Assembly (NCBI RefSeq): GCF_051014685.1 | Contig: NC_135060.1 | Span: 4,588,001 to 4,652,000 of the forward strand | Origin: Ptiloglossa arizonensis | Taxonomy: Eukaryota > Arthropoda > Insecta > Hymenoptera > Colletidae | DNA: 64,000 nucleotides | Direction: 5' to 3' | Shown: positions 52,178 through 64,000 of the stretch, piece after piece | Position numbering within the stretch: position 1 is the stretch's first letter | Layout: each line of letters begins with the position of its first letter | Position numbers and translations under genes: made by a program | The notes under the pieces: model-generated | Databases searched by the model: none | What the model was told of the DNA's origin: nothing | The model's input: the letters and a program-made list of their open reading frames with translations, nothing else

Positions 52178-54550
52178 TTCCGTTCAATTCCATCCCGTGA
52201 AAACCGCTTCCAATTGTGTGCCATTCGACATGTGAAACGTGTCGGTTGTAATTTTCGAGAAGAACCCAGTATTACCTGAAATCTGATTACGGTATTCGTT
52301 CTTACAATGTGTGCAATTTACGTGGCTCTGATTCAGGCGTATCTTCTACTTCATCTTCGTATTTGCTTATAGTATTCCTCCTTCGATCGAGGAAATAAAA
52401 ATCGAATTTCGATTCGAGATTCATTAATACGTTGGAACGTGTTAACGTTTCATTGAAAGAAATAAGGACGAAGAATCAGTGATCGAAGACAGTTCTCGAG
52501 GTTGTCAATAATTATTGCAACATTTGTAAAAAATGTTGTAGATGCTGATAATAGTGGTATACAACGCGAAAGTATGGTAGAGTGTTCAACAGTGATACGT
52601 ATTTTGTAATATCGTGAAAAGTGTGACGTTACGTGTGCAACAAAATGAAATCAGTTCGATGATAATAATAATCGGCAGGACGTAACGTATTATCTTTGCA
52701 ACTGGACTTTCAGCGAATAGCTTTACGAGGAAATGTAAATGAAACGATACAATTGCTCGTGTAGTTTTTAAAAGATATATGTTGTACGATTAAAAATTCT
52801 TTGGAGAGACTTTCAATGACATTTAAGAGATCAAAAAGACTCGACTTTCGACGAGATGATTTTACTGAAAAACTTATACAACGAGGTTTTGTTATTCTTT
52901 CGTATGAATAGTTATTTAGTTATCTCGAAACAGTCGATGTTACAATTTTATATTTGCTAAGTGATTAATCAAGAGGAACAACATTGAATAACTGTTAAAA
53001 GTGACGAGCAAAATACAGAAAAGTGACATAAGAGAGAGCTTGCAATTAAATTGTACGTATTTAAATGATTTCTCACTGGCATTGCTGAAATTTCATTTAA
53101 TTATTGCGTTTCGTTGTGTCGAGCATTGCGTTGTTAGATCATTTCCATACAATCGTGCGCAGAGTTCCCTTGCTTCATGATTTCCTATATTACGTATGCG
53201 AGAAATCGTTTCTCACGTTTTTCTTAAATTAATTTCAAGTTACTTTCCAATTCGTTTCGAAACAGCTTCACTTTTTCAAAATCAAAGTAGTTTATTTTTC
53301 TAAAATTTGTCCGGTGTTGAACGACATCGTAATCTTTTCCTAAGTTTCGCCGCAAGGATATTTTCAAATTTTATCCGATCTCGAAATCGATCTTGTCGTT
53401 TTGCCAACATTTAATATCGATCGATGCCAACGAAATTCACAAATCGTAGAATCTTCGCTTGTATTCCGCGTTAAAAGAAACTAGGTTTCGCAAGAAAATA
53501 TTTAACTGGAGATCGCGATATAAACTATGTATCCATCGACTTTCTCTTGGAATCAATCGTAGATTAGAAAATGGGAACTCAAAGAAACGAAAGACGGCTA
53601 ACCGCTAAAAATGTTATACAACCGCTCTGAATATCATAATTGCGCCGACCGATCTCACGAGAAATCTAAGGTTCAATTACCGGAAGTATCGCGTTGATCG
53701 TAAAAAAAAAAAGAAGAAAAAAAAAAACGTTAATTATTATTAGACGTTCCTCGATCTCATTTTTCGTAATGAAGCCTACGTCGATGTTGAACGCGATAAG
53801 CAGAGTCGGGAGAATTTTATTTCGAACAATCTCCACGGACAGCTCTAAATTTGTAAAACCGAGCAACGTTTTACCGGTCTATAATTCGTTATTCGCTGAT
53901 AACGTTCACTTTGCATCGTAAATTATTCGTCGAATTATCGAAACGTTGCTCGAATTGAAAATTTCGTTCCGTACCCATTTTTGGACGAGGTTTGGCGCTC
54001 GCCGATTCGTGTCGCAACGATAAAGAAATGTAACAGAGCAGAAGATGGCACGTATTATTCCCAGGTTTCTTCACCGATGAAAAGCACACGGAAATCGGTT
54101 CACTGGTCGATCACTCGGACGAATTTTCACGGTCACTCTTTTTACTTGGTTCTTTATCCCACTTACTCCACTTTCTCACGGCACTGGAACTTTCCCGCGT
54201 TTCACGGGCGCGTTTTTGCACGCGGAGCTTCCCCGGGCGAAGCGCGTTCCGTTCGATCGACGAAAATCATTAAGCACCGTGGACGGTTCTTGGCGGAAAC
54301 GAACGAGCCGAGCGAACCGGTAAGCTGCAGCCGGATACGCGAGTGGTTCGCTCACCGGCTGAATCCGACCGTGTTGCGGCGAGTCCAGAGAGTGAGAACC
54401 AGGAGAGAGGTCTACCACGGTAACTCCTTTCAATGCCAGCTTCGTAAACCACGAAACGAAACCGCGTCGCGACCCCATACCGCTCGTCCCTCGCTATGCG
54501 GACTTTTAAGGGGGTCTTCTACCTACCAACGTACAAAGATAACGTTTCTT

Positions 54551-54876
54551 CGCCAATTACGAACAATAGTCTCCTCGCCAATTACGAACGATAGTTTCTT
54601 CCTGAATTACGAACGATGGTTTCTTCGTGAATTAGGAACAATAGTTTCTTACCAATTACGAACGATAGCTTTTTTCGTGAATTACGAACGATAGTTTCTT
54701 CCAGAATTAGGAACAATAGTTTTTTCCCGAATTACGAAGGATAGTTTTTTCGTGAATTACGAACGATAGTTTTTTCGTGAATTACGAACGAAAGTTTTTT
54801 CGTGAATTACGAACGATAGTTTCTTCGTGAATTACGAACGATAGTTTCTTCGCGAATTACGAACGATAGTTTCTTC
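54551..54876. repeat. 25-bp minisatellite, about 13 copies
   Basis: AATTACGAACGATAGTTTCTT recurs with a 25-base period (AATTAC at 54555, 54580, 54605 and onward), with variable CGTG/CGCC/CCTG joints. Early copies are more varied (AATTAGGAACAATAG forms) and later ones more uniform. Confidence 0.93.
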
Positions 54877-55289
54877 ACGTTGTATATTAAATTCCTTTTA
54901 TCGGTGTATCAATTCTGTAATAAATCGAGTAACGACAAAGTTTTCGATTGTACAGGAATCTATGTATATTTGTCACACGTGGAGTAAGTAGGATAAAGAC
55001 CGAAGTAAAAAGAGTCCCTTGGCTGAAATAGTTTATATATTCGCTATCGGATGGTTCGTCGATACGTTCTTGGACTCGGTATTCAATTCTTGGCACTCTT
55101 GAGCTAGAGTCGAGGTATCATCGAGAAATCGATAAAACTTGGAGAATACGATAATTTTGTAATCGTTTCGCAACCTGTATCGATGCATTGATTTCTTTCG
55201 TGGAGAATTGTTAACTTATCGTCGAAATATGTCTCGATGTTATTTCAAATACGAATCTAACGACAAAATTAAGGACAGTGGACTTCAGC

Positions 55290-56213
55290 GATAAATGAAG
55301 AAATTGGTCGATTGAAAATCAAACGAATTTTCATTCGACTTTACCAATTATATTCGAAGAATATTATTATTTTGCTAAGAGTTCAAACGGTGTAAAATAA
55401 AATGTCATCGATGAGATATTTAAACAAAGTTTAATTATCCGGTGCTTGCCATCCAAGGAGCTAATTGATAAAGTTCACACTATCCCTTATCTTGCTCGGT
55501 ATACGTCACGGCTCGCGTCGTGATAAATGAGGCAATTGGTCGATTAAAAATCAAACGAATTTTCATTTTACTTTACCAATTATATTCGAAGAATATTATT
55601 ATTTTGCTAAGAGTCGAAATTGTGTAAAATAATACGATATCGATGAGATATTTAAACAAAGTTTAATTATCCGGTGCTTGCCATCCAAGGAGCTAATTGA
55701 TAAAGTTCACACTATCCCTTATCTTGCTCGGTATACGTCACGGCTCGCGTCGTGATAAATGAGGCAATTGGTCGATTAAAAATCAAACGAATTTTCATTT
55801 TACTTTACCAATTATATTCGAAGAATATTATTATTTTGCTAAGAGTCGAAATTGTGTAAAATAATACGATATCGATGAGATATTTAAACAAAGTTTAATT
55901 ATCCGGTGCTTGCCATCCAAGGAGCTAATTGATAAAGTTCACACTATCCCTTATCTTGCTCGGTATACGTCACGGCTCGCGTCGTGATAAATGAGGCAAT
56001 TGGTCGATTAAAAATCAAACGAATTTTCATTTTACTTTACCAATTATATTCGAAGAATATTATTATTTTGCTAAGAGTCGAAATTGTGTAAAATAATACG
56101 ATATCGATGAGATATTTAAACAAAGTTTAATTATCCGGTGCTTGCCATCCAAGGAGCTAATTGATAAAGTTCACACTATCCCTTCTCTTGCTCGGTATGC
56201 GTCACGGCTCGCG
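55290..56213. repeat. 232-bp satellite-like array, four copies
   Basis: GGTGCTTGCCATCC occurs at 55441, 55673, 55905 and 56137, an exact 232-base period. Units run from GATAAATGA to GTCACGGCTCGCG. Copies 2, 3 and most of 4 are almost identical, while the first half of copy 1 is clearly diverged (AAGAAATTGG for AGGCAATTGG, for example). The pattern suggests recent expansion or homogenisation. Confidence 0.95.
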
Positions 56214-57521
56214 CACCAAAACACCTGGCGACTGCGCGACATATATGCGCAGAATCATTATGCACCTCACGATAGAGCGACATTAACCTTCCCAAACGTC
56301 TAACCTAGATGCGTCTGACCTACGTGCAACAAGTCACGTGAGTCGCGATGAATTAACAATGCTCTGTCGTTAACCGTGCACACACGAACGGACTACAATG
56401 GCCCGATTCTACCTGTACACCGAGGTATCGTTTCAAGGAAGCAAGTTCATTATTTGCAACAAGGTTACCGAAAAGGCACACCATTAAGTAGAAAGAATGT
56501 TACAATTTTCAGTACCGACACGATCGAGAACAATGGCAAGAAACAGGTTAAACTGTGCTCGAGATACGCGTGCACTATTGTCCTGGTGCATTCTGGAGTG
56601 CAATCGTCTCTGGTACCATTAACTTAAACGTCACTGTAATTTTGATCGTTTTACTAAATATAGAAGGATATTTAAATCTGGCAATCTTGTAATATCGAAT
56701 CGAGTGTTTCCCGTGTAAGAGAAATAAATAAAATGTAAAAGTTTCTTTTCTGTTCGAGCTCTAGTAAATACATCTTTTGATATATTGGATAAAGAAAAAT
56801 TTACTTTATTCATCTGTATGTATTGAATCGATAATCGTTTGTTCCACGTGTTTTCTCGTCTGTCCAACGATGCCTTCTCGAGAAAATTTGATTTTCTTGA
56901 ATGGAAAATGGCGCGCCAAAAAAAAAAAATTTATATATATATATATTTTAACGGACGTTATCTTTATAAGAGCGCGTGAATTAAAAGTCTTCGCACAACG
57001 TGTCGCAGTCTTTCTCTTTACCTTTGTGGAGTGAGCCAAGAGGCCTCATATTCAACCGCATACTTTCTCTCGTCTACGGTCTGCGTGCCATTCAGGGCCC
57101 CAACCTCTTCTGGCTTTTGTTCGTCCAATTCGGACGTTTACACGATAAACGAAATTTTTGGCTAACGAATAAAAGGATAAACCACTGTTTATCCGTTATT
57201 CGTCGAATAAAAACTCGAATTATAAATACAATGTTGAATAAAAATTTTATTCTTCGATCGAACGAGCATCGCGAACAAATATCTATACATTGGTTTTTAT
57301 TCGTTGTTTTTTGTTCAAATAGAACGTTTGGTTTCGTTCCACCTTTTTTCGTTCGAGTAGAATGTTCCTTATCTTCGATTTGCACCGTTTCTACTTTCCT
57401 CATGGCATTGAAATCACCGTTAACTTCTAATCGAAACTACTTTACCGACTTGGTGTCCATTTTGAGCGTTTGGAAAGAAACCGATCGCTCTTGGTACACT
57501 GAGTTCTATTATCTTGGTATA

Positions 57522-57588
57522 CTGTCCCATATTTATTGATACGCCTCTATTTAATTCCACTAGCAAATAGAAACACTTGTAAATACTA
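57522..57588 (-). repeat. Flank repeat, inverted partner of 47156-47219
   Basis: The reverse complement matches 47156-47219 over roughly 64 bases with a few differences (for example AGTGGAATT against AGCGGAATT). It lies immediately beside a mariner-like end, as its partner does. Confidence 0.7.
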
Positions 57589-57640
57589 GCTGGTTAAATA
57601 AATTTCATTGTTTTTTCCATTGTAAAAAAATACTATGACT
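57589..57640 (-). mobile_element. Mariner-like end fragment
   Basis: GCTGGTTAAATAAATTTC followed by a TTTTCCATTGTAAAAA run is the reverse complement of the right-hand end of the 46935-47155 element, with TA just outside. Similarity fades beyond about 57640, so the rest of the element appears lost or too diverged to see. Confidence 0.5.
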
Positions 57641-60600
57641 GTTTACGTTACCTTTCCTCCAGTGATTGTACCAAATTTTTAGAGAAACGTTCTTCCATCT
57701 TTAATCATTTTCCAGGCACTGTGTATCGAATAGTTTTCGAGGAACTTTGAAGTTTACATCCCTTAAACTCGATTCAGTGCCGCTAGAAAGATCCGTATCC
57801 TTATATTTCTATTATTCTGCAATGTTTCGTGAATATCGATATCGGTCGCTTTGCAAAAGTTCCTTGTCGACATTTCTCGTTCAATTTAACGACTATTATA
57901 TCCTCTCCGAGTTTGGAACAGCTTTCTTCAAACACCCTGTACAATCATTTGTCGCCTCTCTCCGTTTTCCCTATTAACCTTGGCCTTGCTATTAGAACTA
58001 CGGTGAAAGAGACGACGATCTGCCTAATTTTCTGCCAGTTAACCTCGTTTCTACCTACCATCTAGTGAAATTTTCGATCAAAATTTTTCGAGATCGTCTA
58101 AACACTCGCTACAGAAGCGAACTCGTCTTTGACGAATTTATCGAGTCGTCTCGTAAGTTCGTTTATTTTTCTAGCATATGAAACAATACTTTGATCTTAC
58201 CCTATGAAGCTAATATACATTCAGTTTCGGTGAATCGTTCCCATTTTCTTCAAATGTCTATGTACACACGACACGTTCAACGTTTGCGTTAAAATTTCGT
58301 TTCTAAAATCAATTAAACCATCCGGGATTCGGAAACACTTTCAATCGAGGTAATTTGTTACTCGAAGCTTTCGTTATTTTACTTCGATCTGTAATTTAAA
58401 GAAATCGTAATATGGTAAATAAAACGTGAAACTTATTACTCGAGGTTGATGTTACGCGCCGATTTATATTTAAAATAAATACACCAGTTGTGAAAATACG
58501 TGCACAGTCGTCTACGTTGTTCGTAGAAGTATAAATTGGAAAGTTCAAATCGGAAATCTGTTGCAGTGAAAATTCTTTTTCGAAGAGAATTGAATTGTCC
58601 GATTCCAGAGTTTGTATATTTTCTCTCGCGAGAAGCGTTGCTCGATCGTTAATTTGCATTTTCATCACCGGAGAATCGATTTTTCACCTGTTGCATAAAC
58701 GCTATTGAAATCGTTAATACGATTAGTCGCAACTCGTTTCTCTGAATGACACGTTTCCTCGGTTGTCTTATTTGTAAAAAAAATTCTGAACTGCGAACAA
58801 CACGTATTCCATTAAGTATTCGTTAGCCTTTTCGACAACTTCGTAACAGTGTGGTTTCTTCGTACATTATGCGTCAATCGTGTTGCAATCTTTTCGATTT
58901 CATCAGGGTTAATTAACCAGAGCAGCGAGACCGCGTTTTCTCGACACGTTCAGCTTCGTTTTTTAACGGGCTGAGTACAATTTGTTTACGAATATCTAAC
59001 GATAATCAATAATGCTCGATGGTATGTACTTCACCTTCGAAACAATCGTTCACCATCGAAAGCAATTTAACCCTGAGACTCGTTTCGATGTCTATTACAT
59101 TATTTCGGACAACTTTATCCAGCTGTTGAGCAAGTTTGCCAAGTCTACCTTTTTTTATCTATTTACTTTTTCTAAAATTTGTTTCGTCGCGTTTGAACTC
59201 GTTTGAACCGTGCACAGTGAGATTTGAATACCGTACAAATCTTGAAGAAGAAATCTCAACCTCGATAAACTGTACGAATTGAAAAGTAAAGAGAATTGTC
59301 TCAAAGTTGAACTAATTTACCGAAAGTAGAGATGCTTTAATTCGATTCGTCCGACTCGTTCGACAGCTTACCAATTCCTTTCTAAGAAGTGACAGCCGGA
59401 AGTGCGTGGAAGAGGATTTCCTTTCTTCCGTTGCTGATTTTCGAATCGTTCATCGTAGTCATTCGAACGCGTTTCTCTCGGACATTTGCATTCGAAACAC
59501 ATTTCGATACGAAGAGCTATTCGCGTGGCGTATGCGACACGAGAAAGTAAAGATCTTTTGCGACATGTTAATTTAATTTCCTACCTTCTAAATGTTTGCT
59601 TAATATGTCCATACCAAATTATGAATCTTTGCACTTTCTTTTTTTTTTCTCTCACACACAAATCTCTTTCACGATACCGAATCACTCCGAGAAAATAAAT
59701 TCTCGGTAAATTTCAAACAGTAGCAAAAGTATTCAAATTTAAATAAGATTTTTCGATTTTCTTACGAAGAACAATTCCTTCGTTCTATTCAAACGTTTGA
59801 GAATCAGGAAAGTGCATAATTTCGATGCATCTGTTAATTCGTTCACGTTTTTTTATCGATGTTATATTCTGCGCAAAGTGTTTGCACAGATAAATTAATT
59901 TTTATGGAACACTTCGTTAAATTTTGTTTTTCAAACTTTAACGACTTTCAAAATTTGCACAAGTTTTGGCAGGTGGTTCTTTTCTTGATTTTTGAAGCTT
60001 TTATCGAAAACTTGCAAACTATTATACATTCCATATACATTTATACATTAATGTCTTTTCTGCATCGATTTTCATTACTCTTTTTTAAGTATTTTTATCC
60101 GCATTTACCAATTATTTATTTTTATTATACTTTGTATAATTTCGTACGAAATTTCTTGTTGGTAAGACGAACCTCTGATCGGAAAACTTCTTTATCGGTT
60201 AAGTACGATAATGAAGAGTCCAGTAGTTTTTCCTTGCAATATTTTGCTCACTAGGTATGCAGGTACGTGCATGCACCTACTTTCTCGAACTGATATTGCA
60301 TTCCATCGTTGCAATTCCAAAGCACAAGAGTTATTTATTCAGTAATTCCTCTAATTCTGCGCGAACCACAAGCTCTATTAATTCTTCTCGAAATTCCTGC
60401 TTCCATGTTTCCATGCAAGGCAAGGCATATTTCTGTAATTACAATTCTATCGCAAAACTTTTTGCAAATGTTCCATTGTGTAAGCTTATCCAAAAAACGA
60501 TATCCGAATTTCACGATCGAACGACCCACTGGACACAGTTTTACGATTGCGTAATTTTTCACGAATATTTGTATCGAAATTCCCGATTGGTTTTCTCGTT

Positions 60601-63600
60601 AATTCGTCACAAATGACGATGAAAATGTACACGAAAGTGATTTTCTCTTGACCTTTCGCGTGCTACAGATATTTATAAGCAATTAGTCGAGTAAGTACGC
60701 TACATACACTGAACACGTGTGAGCGAATATACTTAACGATCGTGTGCAATAAATTTTTACACACGGTGCCAGTTGAGCCTTTAAATCTTCGCGCCAAAAA
60801 GGTTAAAAGCTTCATATACATGTCACTTTCCAAATTATAAAACAGAATTTCGCATAATATAGTGATTTATTAGTTCGTGAATATTACTTCTTTCTTTTTG
60901 TGCAATTAAACATTGCAAACGTTCCAGAATTACGTTCTGCAAAGTTTTATCTGTTGGTATGTCGGTAAATCATTTTCATTCACGTTATACTCTTAGAAAA
61001 GATTTGTCAGCTAGTTTTATAATTGTTTACTTTAATATGCGATATCTATAAAAAAAAATTAAATGTTCCAGTTCTTGTACATTTCTTTCGAATTTAAAAA
61101 ATACAAATTTCTAATTTTTTGTTAAAATTAAGAGAGAAAAAAAAGGAAACAAAATCGTTCCATTTTTGTTCATTTTTCTAACGTTTAAGAAAATTGAACG
61201 TTTCAATTTTTCTTGACTTCTGTTCAATTTACACAAATTACATTTTGTACTTCTTACTCGGTACTTTGAATTTTTCAAAAATCGAGATTTTCAATTCTTA
61301 TTTGCGTCTCTCAAATTTCGCGAACTTAACGTTTTCAATTAACGATTATTCGAGTTTCAAAATATTCCGTACTTTTATACGGAAAAGGAGTAATAAATAT
61401 TTGTCAAATATTGTAAACGCAAGTCAATAGGATGCGAGTTCACGTGGATTATTTAACATATTTTCGTTGTCAACTCGCATTGAATGCGCACGTGCAAAGG
61501 GGCACGTACAATTTTATCCGAATAACTAAAAGATCGGAGATTTCTTATTAACAGCAGGCGAGTTATGCAACGTATTGCAAGTGAAATGTACTTTCATTCG
61601 TTTGCACGAATCAACGCGATGTGTTCAAGGACGTTTTGAAAGGTAGATGAGTTGAAGCGGAATTTGAGTTTCACATTTGCAAATACTTTTCCGTTATACA
61701 TCTAAGCCCTATTTATAAACAAATTGTTGTGCTCAATTTTATTGTATTGTATTAATACGATATTGCAAAACCTTTCTTATTTTAGTCTCTCCAATTTTAT
61801 TTATATCCATCTTTACAAATATATCTGTATTCTTGTATAATTTATAAAAGACGAACAAAATGTATATTTATTTATTTAACATTTTACATCATTTTTCAAG
61901 CATCACTTCTAAATTCAAAAATTACTCTAAAATTCTTGGCACAAATATTTTAAAAATTTCTCTTTTTTCTAGAAGAAATATATATTCTAGGCAATAATCT
62001 GTTTGAAAAATTATCTATACAGAGTTGGAATAGAGGGAACGTAGAATGGTATTCTACTTGTCGAAATGAATTATTAATATATATTTTTGTATCGATCAGA
62101 ATTAATTATCCAAGCGCAAAGATTCACTGATATCCATCTTTATTGTACAGAAAATGGTAATGATCTTTTGATACAATTTCTTTGACATTTTTTCATATCA
62201 CAAGAGAAATAGATTTATGAACATTTTTCTTGGATTTTCGCGCGCAATTTATACACACATTTTAAGGAACATAAAATACAAAACTCGTTTTTTTTTTTTA
62301 ATATCCTACAACAGTGCTTTCAAATCAATTTATTGACTCTATATATCTACGTAATATTTGTAATTTCTTATGACAATTACTCAGGAAATTGTCGAACTGA
62401 AAAGAACAGAATTAAATGCAATCTGTTCATCTTGAGAAAGCGTAGATGCATTATTGGCACAACGAGTAAGCAATGGTAACGTAACCGAAAATTATTTCCT
62501 GCATAAATCAGTAACAGTTTTGTAACAGATCAGTAGCACTATACTGACCGTTTGTGATAGTAATCACTTTCTTTCTTTATAGATAAGAAAGTAAAGCCAT
62601 GTTAAAAAAATACTATAAAAGCCAATTAACTGATTAATCATGTAACTTGATGTATTTGATATTGTTAACACTTTTATACATATTCAATTTTTGGTACATT
62701 AATAATGATCGAGGTATAATTCTTACAAAATCGATTTCGTATTTGTTGATTGTGTTGAATAATAATCAGTGCACCTAATAACTATAGTAATTATTTACAA
62801 CATTGTCAGAAACCTATGGTTTTGTATAAAGTAATTGTACATTGTATACAATTGTATATAAGTAACATTTATGCCACAATATAAAGGAATAAATATTTGA
62901 TCACGAGTAGCACATTGACTTTTTTCGATCATTAATATTAACTATTACCGTTACATTTACAAACAAGTTTGAATCAACATTTACCTGATATCGGTATCGG
63001 TAAAATAGAAACATCATTAAATCTATAATGAGCAAATTATTTCTCCTATTTTTGACATAGTATACAATTATTTAAGTATAAAAACATTTTTACTTGCATA
63101 CAAGTCTTGCGTTAAACAATGCTACGATATTAACTATTTATATATAAAAACTGCTCCTCGTCTTCTATGTATCAAAATAAAATTTACGCTCAGTAATTGC
63201 AAATTTTTCGTTTCATGTTTGATTAAGTTTTACTTACGTTTTACATTGCTCGTATTATTTTTTTTCAATTAGAATATAGGTTAAAACATTATATAATAGA
63301 CATTTGACGATTCCTTTACATAAAAGAAATTTACTCGTGCCATTTACCTCTGAATTATTTCATTTATCCAATATAATACGATATTTCGTTTATCCAAAGT
63401 TTATATTTTCGATATCATAGTTCAGTGTAGATATATATCAACCAATTTGTTAATCGTGTGCTTTTGCGTTATCGAATAACTTTTACAATTATCGAAATAC
63501 TTTTCATTTTCATTTCTATTCATTTTACTCCAGTTTTATTTATTTGGCACGTTCAAAAGGAATTAAGAATAAGTGGTCGAAGAGGTCACTGCCCAAAACA

Positions 63601-64000
63601 GTGTTATTTACTTTACTAAAAATTACAGCACATTTTCTATAAAGGGTGACCACAAGTTGCGCTAATTCCGTTCACGTTTTCTTGCTGGTGAGAATATAGG
63701 TCAGCCCTGTGTACGAACAAGCGTGCAGCAATACTGCGTATTGATTATGCGGTTACATGTATTTTAAAAGTAAAAACGAGTTCGTTGAAGCGGTTGTGAG
63801 TTTAATCTCCGTCTTTCTTTAGAATGCATTAAACATGAAAGACTGAGCAGAATTCCTTATATTTTGTTGGAGAAATCTTTTTTGTACACGCAACGACGGT
63901 GCAAAAGTAATCGGAAAAATTTAGATACTAATCAGATGAATTAACACTAACAAATCAATCGATCTTTTTTTTTCTTCCTAATTTAAAACAATCCAAACAC

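Larger units (their letters stand above)
7037..64000 (+). other. Flo2: Flotillin-2 first coding intron (5' part, runs off the window)
   Basis: The intron starts at the GTATGT donor at 7037-7042. No plus-strand exon continuing flotillin-2 was recognised up to the window end, so at least 56.9 kb appears intronic. It hosts GMC genes A to D on the minus strand and all tandem arrays and transposon remnants listed after 15 kb. Its extent is inferred from the absence of a recognisable next exon; a very short exon could have been missed. Confidence 0.65.
52178..64000. other. 11.8-kb stretch after GMC gene D; no gene recognised
   Basis: The left edge should contain gene D's promoter. From 53.98 to 54.5 kb is a GC-richer patch with a 237-codon plus-strand frame that has no recognisable domain and ends in tandem repeats. 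Two tandem arrays follow (54551-54876 and 55290-56213), then a mariner-like remnant and flank repeat near 57.5-57.6 kb. From about 57.7 kb to the end the sequence is AT-rich, increasingly so after 59.6 kb, with no structure I can name. It presumably continues the flotillin-2 intron. Confidence 0.45.

Noticed and set aside
53981..54694. 237-codon plus-strand open frame
   Set aside because: Its C-terminal part is the translated 25-bp minisatellite and the remainder is GC-richer DNA with no recognisable domain.
54551..54876. CRISPR-like array
   Set aside because: The units are directly contiguous with no unique spacers, so it is a minisatellite; the host is an animal.
1..64000. tRNA, rRNA or microRNA genes
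   Set aside because: No convincing cloverleaf boxes, rRNA segments or familiar insect microRNA seeds were spotted by eye; a covariance-model search was not possible, so absence is not proven.

Overview
The window is nuclear DNA from an insect. The AT-rich introns, the abundance of CpG and TCGA/CGAA words outside genes, and protein sequences close to those known from bees and wasps suggest a hymenopteran, probably a bee. That placement rests on general resemblance and is only moderately secure. The coding content is small: one complete housekeeping gene, the first coding exon of a second, and four complete GMC (glucose-methanol-choline) flavin oxidoreductase genes. The remainder is intronic or intergenic DNA with several tandem arrays and small transposon remnants.

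Layout. 1-2739: no gene recognised. 2740-6093 (minus): TFIP11 (Drosophila sip1), eight exons, an 830-residue G-patch spliceosome-disassembly factor. 6094-6987: presumed shared upstream region of two divergent genes. 6988-7036 (plus): first coding exon of flotillin-2. No later flotillin exon was recognised, so its first coding intron appears to run from 7037 past the window end (over 56.9 kb). Inside that intron, on the opposite strand, lie four GMC genes: A (10629-13265, two exons, 608 aa), B (18830-21351, two exons, 653 aa), C (24042-25919, intronless, 625 aa) and D (48422-52177, three exons, 620 aa). C and D are the closest pair. This is the insect GMC cluster known to be nested in a flotillin-2 intron in several orders.

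How the genes relate. The GMC proteins have N-terminal signal or anchor segments, an FAD-binding GxGxxG, both GMC signature regions and a C-terminal active-site pair, so all four look functional and probably act in the secretory pathway or outside the cell. A and B have a His-His active-site pair; C and D have His-Asn. No intron position is shared among the four. TFIP11 and flotillin-2 are unrelated in function to the cluster and mark its conserved edge.

Non-coding structure. Tandem arrays occur at 15790-16150 (89 bp), 29756-29827 (15 bp), 40072-40665 (about 191-209 bp), 40778-41152 (about 75 bp), 54551-54876 (25 bp) and 55290-56213 (232 bp). A 72-bp-arm inverted repeat (16188-16647) sits next to hAT-like ends. 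Short mariner-like non-autonomous elements occur near 26.2, 44.3, 46.9 and 57.6 kb. The 22.5 kb between genes C and D and the last 11.8 kb hold no recognisable gene. Everything was read by eye, so exon borders are inferred from splice consensus, reading phase and family alignment.
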